Shown: positions 22,637 through 33,981, counted from the stretch's first letter. The stretch is 64,000 nucleotides of DNA from Aspidiotus rigidus (GCA_035079385.1 JAVHKY010000059.1:2220001-2284000); one strand, 5' to 3'. The notes: generated by a model not told the origin, from the sequence alone. Made by a program: numbers and translations.

Positions 22637-23334
22637 TTATTGAACCAGCGAGTCATCGAAATGTGAATCATCCTCATAGACTAATTCAATCAATCCCTCC
22701 TCAGGAATGTACCTGTTCAACACGGTAATATCTTTAATATTTCGGTGACGATGAATTTCAATTTCTTCTAAGGCTAGACGCCGAAAATACGATTTTTCTC
22801 TGTGGAGAAGGACTCCGGATCGCTCATTGAGACTACGACCACATTCAATTAAATGGTCAGCAAACGCCGACTCACCTACTTTTCTTTTTTCCCATGCTTT
22901 CTTGTGTTCGCCAACTCTAATTTGGAGTTGACGGCTAGTCATCCCTATGTACACACTAGAGCAATCACCGCAGGCTACCCTATAAACACCCCCCCCCTCT
23001 CGGCCATCGGTATAGGATCCTTTAACTTGACCAGGAGGCTCTTCACCGTATTGATATTGTAAAATGCCGGCCGGAAACCAAAGGGGCGCAGGACACGGCT
23101 CAATTCCGAAAAAAACTTATTCCCCAAAAACGGCATGCTAATCCACCGTTTACGCCTATCAAGGTGCGACTGACGGGGGAGGGAGGTAGTAGAATCGAGA
23201 CTTTTTCTTGTAAGTCTCCTACGTACCATAAGGTCAATGTCCACTTTGACCTTATTCACTCTAGCCAAGTGCTTTAACGTCATGAGTTCTTTATTGAAAG
23301 CTACTTCACTCAGAGGGATCTGAGTTAAGAGGGC
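22637..23334 (-). pseudogene. PLE ORF remnant: RT-to-nuclease linker and GIY-YIG domain
   Basis: Two frames joined across a C-run at 22986-22994. The upstream one (down to about 22975) reads the PLE linker with MVRRRLTRKSL, WISMPFLG, FGFRPAFYN and KLKDPIPMAERGG. The downstream one (22637-22954 and a little before) gives the second half of the GIY-YIG core, VYIGMTSRQLQIRVGEHKKAW, trailing into EEIEIHRHRN and an acidic C terminus. The cysteines before the YIG motif are lost at the frameshift in the C-run, an easy place for slippage. Missing RT palm and the frameshift make it non-functional. Confidence 0.88.
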
Positions 23335-23520
23335 TACTGCCCCTATCATGGTCCCGTTTTGACCCCGTTTACGGTCCCATTTACTCCTATACTAGTGTTA
23401 AAGGGGTACTGCTCCTGTCATGGTCCCGGTTACGGTCCTGTTTACGGTCCCATTTAGTCATATTCTACTGTTGAGAGGAGTACTACTCCTATCACGGTCC
23501 GTGTGGTGGTCCCATACGTA
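23335..23520. repeat. 64-bp minisatellite, distal block (~2-3 units)
   Basis: The array resumes with TTAAGAGGGCTACTGCCCCT, then two further units using the CTCCTATACTAG and the TAGTCATATTCTACTG variants, and decays by 23520. Confidence 0.9.
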
Positions 23521-24343
23521 TGACGATGGAACGACCAAATGTGACATTTTTATGAGAGCAACCATGAAAATTGTACATAATTGCTTCGAGCGTTTGAAGA
23601 GTTTAACTTGCGGGAAGTGCGTACAACGATGGCATCGAGGACTCTATGGAGAAGGAAAAGATGATGTTTCTTTGAAATTTCAGTAAAATCGAGACAGATG
23701 TTAAGGATTCAGGTTAGAAGTTAGCAGCGAGTGGAGGAAAAAAATATAGACCTCATCGCGTGGTATAAGGAAAGAGCTAGTGCCTCATTTAAACCACATC
23801 ATACCACTACTCAAAATCTTTCACATACTTTGCTGCTGAAAATTCCCAAGATTAAGTATGGTCTCATCTGATCCGATAGTGTGTTTACATTCCTCCCTTC
23901 ATCAAAATGAAAACATATATTAAAGAGTTTTTCCACTATTACGAGTACATGTTCTCATAATTCCTATGCTATTTGCGGTGATTTGGGCAACTTGACTCAC
24001 AAACATGAGTACTAGTCGACTCAAGTACCGATATTTCCAACCTTTTAATGTATAGTGGACTCGCAAATTTTAGAAATAGTTTTAGGTGGTATTACTCGAT
24101 TAGGGCGTGGAACAGCACATTTTTCGACATTTGCATCGCTGATACATGCACCCTCGAGTTATTTGCTGGAAATACAGCTGTTATAATCACGTGATTATTG
24201 GGGACGAAAATAAAGGTGCGAGAGGGGATGAAAAAGAGAAGAAAATACGTATCGTGATTTTATATTTGATCAGCTCTTATCATATTTATTTCTGTATTCA
24301 CATAAACAGTTCTCGTGTAGTGTGTGCTCGTACAGAATTGACA
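23521..24343. other. Non-coding; possible upstream region of the candidate gene at 24.3 kb
   Basis: No domain-bearing frame is present. Only its position before the ATG at 24344 suggests a regulatory role; I see no convincing core promoter. Confidence 0.35.
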
Positions 24344-26722
24344 ATGTCGAACAATTTCGTAAAAACTCGTCTCTCTGAAGCTGTAAGTACACCACCATTA
24401 CTTTTGATAATATTATTATTATTTTTATTTATTCATTTTTTGAAAATCTTTTCGCGCTAAACTATGGTTTTATTTATATATTTTCGGAGAAAATACTCGT
24501 AGTTACATAAATTTCTTCTCGATATGTTACTCCTATCATTCAAACGCACATGGACGAATGCTTTATTTCGAAGAAAAATACACGTACCTCAATGTTTTCT
24601 GCCACAAACCGGGTGGAGTTGGGATTTTTTTTCGTCAATTAAAGTCTAATTTTGACACTTTTTTGGTGAAACACAAGTGTTCGAGAGACTTTGGGCGTTG
24701 AGCAACGATGGGTTTTCTTTTTTAGACATTATGCACTGTGGGTGAGTCCCATATTTTGGAGAAGTTGACGTTTTTTCTTATTTTCGGTGTTCTTTTCATC
24801 ATTATTTGGCAAAAAAATTTTTTTCCAAGTTCCTATATTTTTTACTCGTGGGGCACCTTCACAAACCCTTATGGCCAATGATGTGAAATTCTAACTTTAC
24901 TGCTAAATTTTGCATAACCAAGTGTTTCCCAGGTGTTTATGTCAAAGCTCATGAAGTATAGCGACCCACACAAAAATTAGAGACTTTTCAAAACTCGGTA
25001 ATTTATACACACCTTACATGCAAATAAATTGCTTTTTTCAATTATTATTTGAATTTTTTGGTTTCCTCCGCTTGAACAGCTCTACTGGTCCCTCGAATTC
25101 CAAATTGTTTGGGGCTTCCTCTGTATTACTACTGTTTCATGTGCAGGTCATGGGACCGCGTTCAATTTTTTTTCAGTCGATTAATATATTTCGACGTAAT
25201 TTTAAATGATAGGAACAGTCAAAAATCATGTCAATCATGAAAAAAAATATATGAAATTTTCGGGTAATTGAGTCTACAAACCATTTCAAACAATCTCAAT
25301 GATTATACCACGCGCGCCTGCACGCACATTCACGCATTATTTTGATTTTTTCGTGTAATACGACTTTGCAGCTTGTAATGCTCTCGAACTGATATATGTA
25401 TTATCATTTTTTAGTTTGATAACCTACTCAATGGAATGGAAGCCGTTGTAGCCGCCTGCAAAATAATATCCGCGCACCAAGATGATGCGTGAAAAATCAT
25501 CTTGAGCAATGTAAGTCTTTTTGTTATTTTTTAATAGAGATATCGAAAAAAATTTTTGATAATAATAATAATTGTTGATACTTAATAGGAGGAGGAATCT
25601 AAAACATCGAAGCACCGGCATCAAAAGAACGCAGTATCACGAGTAAACGAACTCGCGCAAAGAAATGAAGTTAGTACAATATTTCTCAAATTAATTTAAT
25701 AAGTTGCACATAATTCGGACACGTTCCCTGTAAGAGAAGCATGCATATGCAGTACCATCCAGCTTAAATTACGAGTATTTCTCGTTTTAATAAAATTGCT
25801 GTCGCTCGTTTTACATACTAATCTGATAGAGTACATAATTTTGGGAAAAAATAAAAAGACAAACCTTGATAATAATTTCATGATTTTGAAATTACGCATA
25901 CGCCTAAACATACCTAGTTTAAATTACATAATTCTGTTCAGTCTCATAAACAATACATTCATTTTCATATTAACCGAAACATTTTTCATAGAAATTACCT
26001 CTAGACAAATCTATACACATAAATATATAAAGAAACCTCAAAATTTGGAAAATCATACCGACTGTGAAACAAAGAAAAAAGTTCCCTGCTAATTTTTTCT
26101 CAGAATCAAACCTGGTATAATACCTCCCACGGTCGATGAAACAAAGGGAAACTCATATCATCTGTCATTTTTCCTGAAATCAATAAGAATCACGAACGCA
26201 GAAAAACTATTTCTTGTTTGAAAATACTGAATTTTAGGCTAAAATCAGATAATGCGCTCTGCAAATGATAGATGAGGATATCTAGTATAGTAGTTTTTTT
26301 GGGCTGGTGAAGAACTAACGTAGAAAAACCGAATATCGAAGGAGGGCTTATGCAAAACGGGATACAATTGTAGCTCTAGGAGACTGCAGCACTAAGATGA
26401 AATTTTTTCACGCCGTTTGTGATTACACCTTCATGTAGTACTCCATACTCTGTCGTTTATCGTTCCCCGGACACGAAATGTAACAAAGGACTAATGTATT
26501 ATTATTATTTCACAGACTCGAGCATTTTATACATTTCACGGCGAAGGATACGCGCATTCGCCTATGTTTGTATGTACGATTAAGATCGAGGAAGAGGAAT
26601 ATACCTACCTCAGACTCCTTCCCAACCAAAAAGCGTGCCAAGGAGGCCGCCGCGTTATTGTTCCTCAGCAACAGCAGAATGTCGCCGTATCCAATCCCAC
26701 CACACAGGCGGGAGTGGGCTGA
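24344..26722 (+). CDS. Candidate spliced gene of unknown function, with an in-frame TGA in exon 2
   Basis: I assemble four exons that stay in phase 0 throughout: 24344-24382 (MSNNFVKTRLSEA, donor gtaagt), 25415-25510 (acceptor ttttttag, donor gtaagt), 25589-25669 (acceptor aatag, donor gttagt) and 26516-26722 (acceptor ttcacag, TGA at 26720). Exon 2 reads FDNLLNGMEAVVAACKIISA and has a TGA at 25490-25492; the preceding GCG makes a CGA-to-TGA change plausible. Exon 3 is highly charged (EEESKTSKHRHQKN). Exon 4 gives TRAFYTFHGEGYAHSPMFV and a Gln-rich tail. I recognise no domain. The consistent splice phases argue for a real gene or a recent pseudogene, but each exon is short. An alternative exon-4 frame continues into a polyglutamate run (to 26867). 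Confidence 0.35.
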
Positions 26723-26767
26723 AAATCTTGCAGAGGAGGTCTCCTTCAGCAGTTCCTCTTTCAGTGG

Positions 26768-26858
26768 TGAAGAAGAAGAAGAAGAAGAAGAAGAAGAAGA
26801 AGAAGAAGAAGAAGAAGAAGAAGAAGAAGAAGAAGAAGAAGAAGAAGAAGAAGAAGAA
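26768..26858. repeat. GAA/TTC trinucleotide microsatellite
   Basis: About 30 nearly perfect GAA units. All frames are open, yielding polyGlu, polyLys or polyArg on one strand and polySer, polyPhe or polyLeu on the other, so the ORFs across it are not evidence of genes. AATAAA follows directly at 26863-26868 and could serve as a poly-A signal for the candidate gene upstream. Confidence 0.97.
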
Positions 26859-27342
26859 TGGGAATAAAGTAAATTCACGTTTTTTATTTTTTATTTTTTT
26901 ATGATGGAACATACACTGTTTTTAGTATTTTCTCGAGAAAACGGGAAAAAAGATTTTTAAAATAATTTGGTAACTATTCCAAGAATTCGGTCTAAGGTTT
27001 CTATTCTCCCGTCAAGACCTGGAATGAAAAAGATTAGAACTTTTTTTATCTTAGGTACTGAACTTTAGTACTCGAGAGATTTGTAATTTAATTTTTCATT
27101 CCATGTTCTTATTATTATTAACGCGTGTTAGTGATTATTTCTCGCTATCATGTCACATCTATTGCTTCACCTACCAACCCCCATAGTTTGAAGATAAGTT
27201 TTGTGTGTAGCAATAAGTAAAAACGCTAATTGCGTGCAAGTTGTAGTTTAGACCCTCACCCAAAAATATTGACTTATTTTCATTCGGTGTAGAATATCTG
27301 TTGTTATACCATTTAATTAATTATACCGTGCAATTTTTTCAG

Positions 27343-27424
27343 GGCGAACGGTGCTCAAATCGAAACTAAACAAACGTTTCCTGGTAGCGCTCGAAGCGCT
27401 ATTAACAAGATACGTTTCATGTTT
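27343..27424 (+). other. Possible isolated exon
   Basis: A strong acceptor (polypyrimidine tract, ttttttcag) and a strong donor (gtaagt) bound 82 bases. One frame is open throughout (ANGAQIETKQTFPGSARSAI...). It could be a further exon of the gene at 24.3-26.7 kb or of a transcript extending to the right, but I cannot connect the phases. Confidence 0.3.
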
Positions 27425-28144
27425 GTAAGTTCTCTTTTGCTCATCTTCTGACCATTGTTTAAATAGGTAACTTATAATTTATTTATTTTATTTTAATTCA
27501 TAATATTTAATGTTTAGGCTTTAGCCCTTGCTTTAGCTATTGGTTTTAAATTTATTTTATGTACCTACTTTGTTTTATTTATTTATTTATTTTTTTCCCT
27601 TCTGACTCCAGTCATTGTTTGCACATGTACAGAGAATTGTGAATAAAGTATGCATCGAAAATAACTATCTCTTGTGATCATTATTATTATTATTATTGTG
27701 ATAGTTTACGTGGAAGAGAACGAGCGCGAGTCGCTAATGCTAGTCAATTTCAACCTCTCCCCCTGAATTTGTAAAATATGCTTCAAAATGTAATATCGAG
27801 TATAATATAGTCCGGGAACAGCCCTTCAACTCTGTTGTGTGTGGTCAACTATCTCCAGGTTTTCTCATGAAAGAATATCTTTAAGTCGATAATTATAAAT
27901 ATAATTGAATTTGATGACGTGATTTATAGTCTGCCTTATTTTCATCGCGCGAGCATAATAAGTCTCGATATGGATTATACGTATAATATATAATGAAATT
28001 AACGAATTTTAAAAAAAAGTGTCTGACTGGTCGATCTTATAAGTTTTGAATCAGAGCAATTACAACCGATAATCAGGTTCATTCGCGAGTTTGATCAACT
28101 TCAATTCGGAGTCGCACGTTGACTTACGTGTAACTATTAACACT
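27425..28144. other. Non-coding
   Basis: Contains TTTA and TTA short runs (about 27480-27600 and 27685) and no recognisable gene. Confidence 0.4.
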
Positions 28145-28603
28145 ATGGAGCGAGGTAATATCATCAACGCTATTAAACAAATTCATTCAAATCTGGAAAA
28201 AGCCTTCCAATTGATCAACAATCACTATTCGTATGAATGCTCGATGTTGGAATGCGCTCCCAATAGACTCAGGCCTATGACTCGTGTAAAAGATCTGGTG
28301 GCTTATGTGATTTACAATGTCATATGCAAACACTTTGATGAAAACAATCCTTATTCGACGATAGTTTTAAATAATGTCATGATAAAAGTTAAGCGTGATG
28401 ATTTTTTACATTCGTGTTTCGTAATGTTCAATGGTAATGAAATTGTGAATGTTAAACCTAAATGGGATTGTGAAACAGAGTGGCACTGTTTTTGCGAAAA
28501 AGACTGTAAAGAATGTACTTGTTTTGTGGATGATGATGCGTCAGAGTATCCAACCTTTTGCGAATGTTTGACAGAGTGTAGAGTAATAACTTTCAATATT
28601 TAG
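28145..28603 (+). CDS. Unrecognised 152-residue protein with a Cys-rich C terminus
   Basis: A single-exon frame; I start it at the ATG in CACTATGGAG (28145) rather than the upstream in-frame ATG at 28091, because the sequence becomes protein-like there. Residues ~1-50 are predicted helical (MERGNIINAIKQIHSNLEKA). The middle has VKDLVAYVIYNVICKHFDEN and an FVMFNG segment. The last 45 residues contain about nine cysteines in the pattern C..EWHCFC..DC.ECTCF...FCECLTEC, suggesting metal binding or disulphides. I do not recognise the family. It could be a taxon-restricted host gene or part of an unrecognised mobile or viral element. A 30-codon frame follows at 28630. Confidence 0.5.
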   Translation: MERGNIINAIKQIHSNLEKAFQLINNHYSYECSMLECAPNRLRPMTRVKDLVAYVIYNVICKHFDENNPYSTIVLNNVMIKVKRDDFLHSCFVMFNGNEIVNVKPKWDCETEWHCFCEKDCKECTCFVDDDASEYPTFCECLTECRVITFNI

Positions 28604-28629
28604 ATTTGAATTTACATGAGTTGAGTAAC

Positions 28630-28722
28630 ATGTGGCCATGGGACACCACTTCCAATTTGCATGCATACGATGGTTATGATGAAACAGACACGTCCAGTAT
28701 CGACGATTATTTCTTTGATTGA
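28630..28722 (+). CDS. Small acidic ORF downstream of the Cys-rich ORF
   Basis: Thirty codons starting ATGTGGCCATGGG and ending in an acidic, aromatic tail (TDTSSIDDYFFD, stop). It lies 27 bp after the preceding stop in another frame. The 'DDYFFD' type end looks like a protein C terminus, so it might be the true end of the 28145 gene after a splice or frameshift. Evidence is thin. Confidence 0.2.
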   Translation: MWPWDTTSNLHAYDGYDETDTSSIDDYFFD

Positions 28723-29196
28723 TCACTCGAGTTGATCACCACCTTAACTTATAATTTCAATAGTCAAGCAAAGCGGGTCTTCCAGAACAAAAAAAATAGC
28801 CCATTATAAATCGGACTCTAAACAGCAGTGTCACGCTAGCGCCCTTCCTTCCTTCCTCACTGCTTTAAGCTTGTTAGAGTTAGACATTCAGTTAGTTATT
28901 TGACAATTTGATACGAGTGAGTGTGTGTTTGTAGTATGTAAAGCTATGACTTTAACCCTACTGCGCATGTCCTGATTCGTAGAAATATAGCATTTTCGAG
29001 GGTTCGGATATTCGACATCGCGCTCTTTCTAACAACACGACGTATCGTGTAACCATATACACGCGTAAGGGAAGTGACGAATGAACTATATGCGACAAAA
29101 ATAATATAGTACGTGTTTTTTTAGAAAATGTATAGCCTAAAAAGTCGCGAAATGAAATGAAAGGTGTGTTCTGAGCTTCGGAGTTAGTCTTTGCAA

Positions 29197-29496
29197 ATGG
29201 AGAGACGACGTTCCAAGACATTTGTTAAATATTGTAAGGGTAAAGATCGTTTATGTTATAATAATAATAAGGATAATCGAAAGCATTTTCTAAGATTGAT
29301 TCTTCCTCAAATTGATCGTTCGCATTTTCCGGAGGGTTTTCGCCTTGAATACCGTGAAACTGGGTTCCCGGGTCACTTATTTCACGTGTATGTTGCCGAT
29401 AATCGTTAGGGTCGCTATATACCGGAAACTTGGCGAGAAAACATTTTCGAGTGCTATATTGTACGAACTAGTGGAGTCATCAGTAAGATGTATTAA
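29197..29496 (+). pseudogene. Unrecognised ORF interrupted by one in-frame TAG
   Basis: Frame from ATG at 29197 reads MERRRSKTFVKYCKGKDRLC, then a region with LRLILPQIDRSHFPEGFRLE and HLFHVYVADNR. A TAG at 29407-29409 follows, but the same frame continues in protein-like fashion (GRYIPETWRENIFECYIVRT) to TAA at 29494. The continuation suggests one nonsense change in a ~98-residue segment. I do not recognise the family. Confidence 0.4.
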
Positions 29497-29546
29497 TCAG
29501 CGCATAACTTAATTCATGGAGTTTTCTTTTCGTTCGTTTATTCGAG

Positions 29547-29882
29547 ATGTCTTCGTTGGCTGTTGCTCGACCATTGTCGCCCATTGTGGCTTCATCATCC
29601 TCATCTTCAAGTCAGCAAATATCGTGCATTAAGGCTTCATGAGCATCATCTTTGAGTGAGCAACTGTCGGCTCCTTTGGCAAGCACTTTAGATAATTCAG
29701 CTTCATCGAACCACAATCATGAAAGATACAGGAACATGAATGGAATTCTCAGGGTACATCTAAATCAACATCTTCAGAGGATTGTAGGTAATCAAGCACA
29801 CAAGGAGAAAATAGGAAACAAAAATTTATTATTTTTTATGTTGGAGCAGAGGCATCACTGCAGAAATAGTTTACCAAAATAA
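29547..29882 (+). pseudogene. Ser-rich ORF interrupted by one in-frame TGA
   Basis: From ATG at 29547 the frame gives a Ser/Ala-rich N terminus (MSSLAVARPLSPIVASSSSS), meets TGA at 29640-29642 within TCATGAGCATCA, and continues with similar composition (SEQLSAPLASTLDNSASSNH) to a His/Gln-rich end at 29882. It may be downstream of the 29197 ORF in the same unknown gene, but frames differ and no intron can be defended. Confidence 0.25.
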
Positions 29883-31604
29883 ACTTGTTTTGTTGTTATG
29901 AATAATTACTCGGAAGAATCACTGACTTAGACAAGAAATGACGACACTGAATTCTACAATTTTACCACTTTGTATTGTTTCGTCGAACATAGGCCTGTAT
30001 TCATCTAAAGTTTACACTTGCCTCGACACATCTAACAAATCAACATATTTCCAAGTAGACAAAACAAGAACTGAACAACCGGTACAAGGTAGACGTACAT
30101 CGACCTCACATAGAGACTTTTCCTTCGCTCAACACCACAGGTATGGACACGAAACGGAAATCTTGTCCGTCGTTTTGTCGCTGTTTCATGATTGTGATAC
30201 TAGAGCGCGTTGTAAGCTTTGTCGTCAATCAACGTGGCTAAATACCTACATGTACGCGTATGGAGAATTCACGATTTGTTCTCTTATTTTTATAATATCT
30301 CGACAAATATTCGATTATTCGAAAAATTGGAGAGAAAAAAGTTGTAGCCCATAAAATTTCCTTTCATATAGGCTTTAATGACTTTGGGCTTATCGTTAAT
30401 GATCGCCACAGTGATTGCGTTTTAAATTGAATGATGAGAAATGCCAGTGGTTCAGTTGTACCCAGCGCGCACGGAACTCAGGATATGCATTGGTAATACG
30501 TTTTTTCTTTCAGAAAGACAGGGAGACGTTGAGTTTCTTTGTTTACGTTTATTTCTGAGTATTTGTGATAAATAATATTACAATTCGCTGATTGAGCTGA
30601 AAAAAATAATTCATCTGCAATAAAATGCCGTGGTAAAAATATTTTGCGAAAGAAGAAGAAAGAATCTAAGCTACATTCCAACTAAGAATAAATCGATACC
30701 TACATTTTTTTTTCTGAATTTTATCGAATGATTATAATTTTCTCAATTGTAAGAATTATAAGAAATATTGAAGTTGAACGTATACTTAGGTAGACTATGC
30801 AACTTGTTACCGAATTACTTATTATTATACCTTATTAAACTAGTCGCCACAGGGCCACAAAAAAGGTTTGTTTTTAATATTCAGGTACGTATCTAAAAAC
30901 AACGGTAGGTACCTAAGCCTTCATTGAATAAGAAAAAGAGAGATGAATTGAAATTTGAAACTACTTCCCAATTTGAAACATACCGGTACTGGAATGGAAA
31001 ATAGCAAATGACTGCAATATGTCCTGTAGAAAACCCTCTCTCTTCTCTTGAAATCTCTTTCATTTTTCTTATAGTAGACATGGAACGGCCTCTGTAATTT
31101 GCAAGCATCTCATGAAATATTATCTAGCTGTGTAAATAATTGGTATCCAATTTATCCTGAGAACTCTTCAAAACAGGAAAATTTTCATTCTTCCTCTATC
31201 AGGCATTGTTGGTCCTCGCAACTTTTTGCAGTTCTTCTCAAACACACTTCTCAAGACTTGGCATTTTATTTCAATTTCAATACGATACCTAATTATAGCT
31301 GGCGAAGAAATAAAAAAAATATGAATAGTAAATGCAAAATTTTGGTAACCCTTCTCATCCAAATAGTTTTTGAATTCATTCATCCAACTCAATGGTTGAA
31401 AGAAAGGAAATTTGTTCACCTTACATGAATCTGTAGGCTCTGTGCAGAACAACCTTAATGTCCTAAATGAGGTTCCTTTAAATTATACTCGTATGTTTTT
31501 CAATTTGAATCCGTGATTTGAATTAAATACCTAGGGCCTACGTTGTAAGTTTATTTACTTTTTCAGCTACATAGGTAGCTCATAACACTGTATCCCAAGA
31601 GCCT
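29883..31604. other. Non-coding, with one arm of an inverted repeat pair at 30139-30310
   Basis: Apart from the repeat described separately, no recognisable gene. The 138-residue frame at 29938-30354 overlaps the repeat and is not supported. Confidence 0.4.
30139..30310 (+). repeat. Dispersed repeat, plus copy
   Basis: Shares an ordered series of blocks with the reverse complement of 32452-32628: GGTATGGACACGA, TGTCGCTG, AGAGCGCGTTGTAAG/AGATCGCGTTGTAAG, TACATGTACGC, TATGGA and TAATATCTCGA.AAATAT. Identity is partial, so the copies are old. Confidence 0.65.
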
Positions 31605-31949
31605 AAAAATTGCTGAGCTGAAATTATCCAATTGTAAATGAATTTTGAACGCTGAATTTAATAACGTTTTCAGTTTTTTGATAGGACTTCTCAATTTTTT
31701 GTATTCGCGTGAAATATTCACGTTTATTCGCATCGCGTTGTTGCAGAACGTAACACAAACTTCTCGATACCTGAAGTATCGGCTATTGATAGAAGGAACG
31801 CTACTCCCGTAACAACGCGCTGCGAATAAACGTGAATATTTCATGCGAATACAAAAAATTGAGACGTCCTATCACAAAACTGAGAACGACATTGAATTCA
31901 GCGTTCAAAATTCATTTTGAATTAGATAATTTCAGATCAACAATTTTCA
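31605..31949. mobile_element. Foldback element: ~140-bp inverted arms around a 65-bp loop
   Basis: Left arm 31605-31744, right arm 31810-31949. The arms share, in mirror order, CTGAAATTATC, ATGAATTTTGAACGCTGAAT, CTCAATTTTTTGTATTCGC, TGAAATATTCACGTTTATTC and GCGTTGTT. Central loop includes a small CGATAC..GTATCG hairpin. It is non-coding; the frame at 31563-31844 (minus) is an artefact of the arm. It is typical of a hairpin-type MITE or foldback element. Target duplication not identified. Confidence 0.85.
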
Positions 31950-32451
31950 AAAAGTTTGAATTTGTTGGGTAGCTAGTGTAATATAAAAATATAGTTCTGA
32001 GGTTGATTGCAAAAGCGTTTGCCGTTTATTTGTCCATTCCTTATAAATTTATATAAAATTCTGCTGAATTTCCCTAATAACAAAACCAAAGTCTTGAAGA
32101 ACGGCAAACGCCCTAATTTGTATCCAACATCTAAAATACTTTCAAAATCATTATTGACACTTGAACAATAGGTGGAAACCTCTATTTTATCAGGCTATCA
32201 ATTTTTTGAAGTCATCAAGTCTAACTTACCACTTGAATCTCGATTAAATTTTGCTAGATAGAAACAGTAGGCCTAATTTGATTCTAAACTAGTTCTGAGC
32301 ATCGCTACCTTCTATACAATGTTCTAGAAAGATACTCATTTTAAAACTAATTTTTAGCATTTATAACTTCAATATGATGTTCTGAGTGAGTGTTCATTTT
32401 AAAGGAAATTTTATAGGCTACAAGTTTTCTTCTCTTCAATTTTTTCATTAA

Positions 32452-32628
32452 TATCATATTTATCGAGATATTACAAGAAGAAACGAAAAAATCAGGAATC
32501 TTCCATAAGCGTACATGTATTTGCTGAGGACAAGACTTACAACGCGATCTAGTGACACGTTACGGCGCAGCGACATAATGTGGGACAACATTTTACACAG
32601 CGAGAATACGCTCGTGTCCATACCTCTA
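32452..32628 (-). repeat. Dispersed repeat, minus copy
   Basis: Inverse partner of 30139-30310. The two copies face each other across 2.1 kb that includes the foldback element at 31605-31949. Confidence 0.65.
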
Positions 32629-33381
32629 TAATGTACCGTGCTTGACAGTTGTAATACATCTGATGATTCCGACATATTATAAATGAAGAATTAAAATATG
32701 CACCTTAAGAAAAGAGAACTATAATGAGAATTTATATCACTTTAAGAAATAATTCATCGATACAATTGGGGTATTATTATTGAGCAAAAACCAAAGCGTA
32801 TTCAGAATAGTTGATCTTAATCAATAGAAATAGTATTTTATGAGTATCGATCATACATTACTATAATCACAGATATAACAGTAGGTACATCAACCTCATT
32901 ATTAATAATCTATTTTTAAATATCACAAAATTACTCTATCACAGTTCAGTTGTTTATCATTGACAAAAAATCAAGTAATATATTACTTAAAACTATTAGG
33001 AAAAATGCAATATTAGACCACAGCACTATTTCAAGGAACTATATATGTCTATTCTATTAACAATAATGATTCTTGGAAGTTGGCTAATTACATTTGAAGT
33101 AACTTCAAAGTCAAACATGTGCTCTATGTAATTATTTTTCAAGACAAAAATCTGAAATTTTCAACATATTATAATGTGTGTATGATGTGGTGTGACCTCC
33201 ATTTAAGGAATTTCTACTGAAATTGTAAAAAATACATATACCTATAGGTGTAAGATCGTTGTCAAACCTGACGATGCAGGCTGTGTTACCACAGAATCGA
33301 ATCAAAAAGTCGAGAGTCCCGTAGGAACATGCAGGCTAGCTAGCTGCTCTCGGAAGGATGAGTAGGAAAGAGGGAACAGAG
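32629..33381. other. Non-coding
   Basis: AT-rich, with no supported ORF or repeat. Confidence 0.45.
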
Positions 33382-33981
33382 TATATCGTGAGTGTTTGGA
33401 GAAAACCTCGTGAGTACAGAAATGTAAATTTTTCAGGATACGAAAAAAACGTTTTGAAAATTCAATTTTGTTTATTTTGAACTGCAATTTTTTTTGTGGG
33501 TGGGTAACTGACAATAATACAATGTTGCAATGTCATTCACTTATTTCCTACTGTATTTAATTTTTAATCAATTTTTTTGTAACGAAAAGCAGACTTACGA
33601 GTTTCTTGATTCAGTTTTGTCGGACATATGTGGTTTTCAAACTAAATCGCGTGGACTTACGAGTTATTCAATCTTATTTGTGTACGACTTATGTGTTTTT
33701 CACACTAAATGAGCCGACTTACACGAAAGTCACATCAAGTTTTGAAGTCCACAAAATGATAATCTCGTGAGTCCGACTTACGTGGTTGCGGAATTTATGT
33801 AAACTGTACTTACGGGATTTTTCAATTCTTTAAAAGCCTGTAAAAGCGTTTCTGTGCATTTTACACAAAGGATGATGTCAAAATCAGATTCCTCGATTTT
33901 TTTTCACAATGGAAACCATGTAAAACCCGAAAACTACCTAGGGTGGACATACGAGGTTTTCTCCCGAACACTCACGATATA
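33382..33981. mobile_element. 600-bp MITE with ~30-bp terminal inverted repeats
   Basis: Left end TATATCGTGAGTGTTTGGAG then AAAACCTCGT. The right end reverse-complemented gives TATATCGTGAGTGTTCGGGAG then AAAACCTCGT. A TA dinucleotide at each edge may be the target duplication. The interior has two ~62-bp direct repeats (about 33593-33716; words GACTTACGAGTT and TTTTTCACACTAAAT/TTTTCAAACTAAAT). No coding capacity. The TA target would fit the Tc1/mariner group but is not proof. Confidence 0.8.

Larger units (their letters stand above)
22475..23334 (-). mobile_element. Second Penelope-like element remnant, inserted in the minisatellite
   Basis: The 64-bp array stops at about 22474 in the middle of a unit and resumes at about 23335 near the point in the unit where it stopped, so this ~860-bp segment is an insertion. 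It contains a 5'-truncated PLE coding region on the minus strand and a 3' tail with a hammerhead-like motif. The protein differs clearly from that of the PLE at 14.3 kb, so it is another family. No clean target duplication is visible, partly because the target is itself repetitive. Confidence 0.85.

Noticed and set aside
26510..26912. Poly-Ser, poly-Glu, poly-Lys and poly-Phe ORFs
   Set aside because: Products of the GAA microsatellite, open on both strands in several frames.
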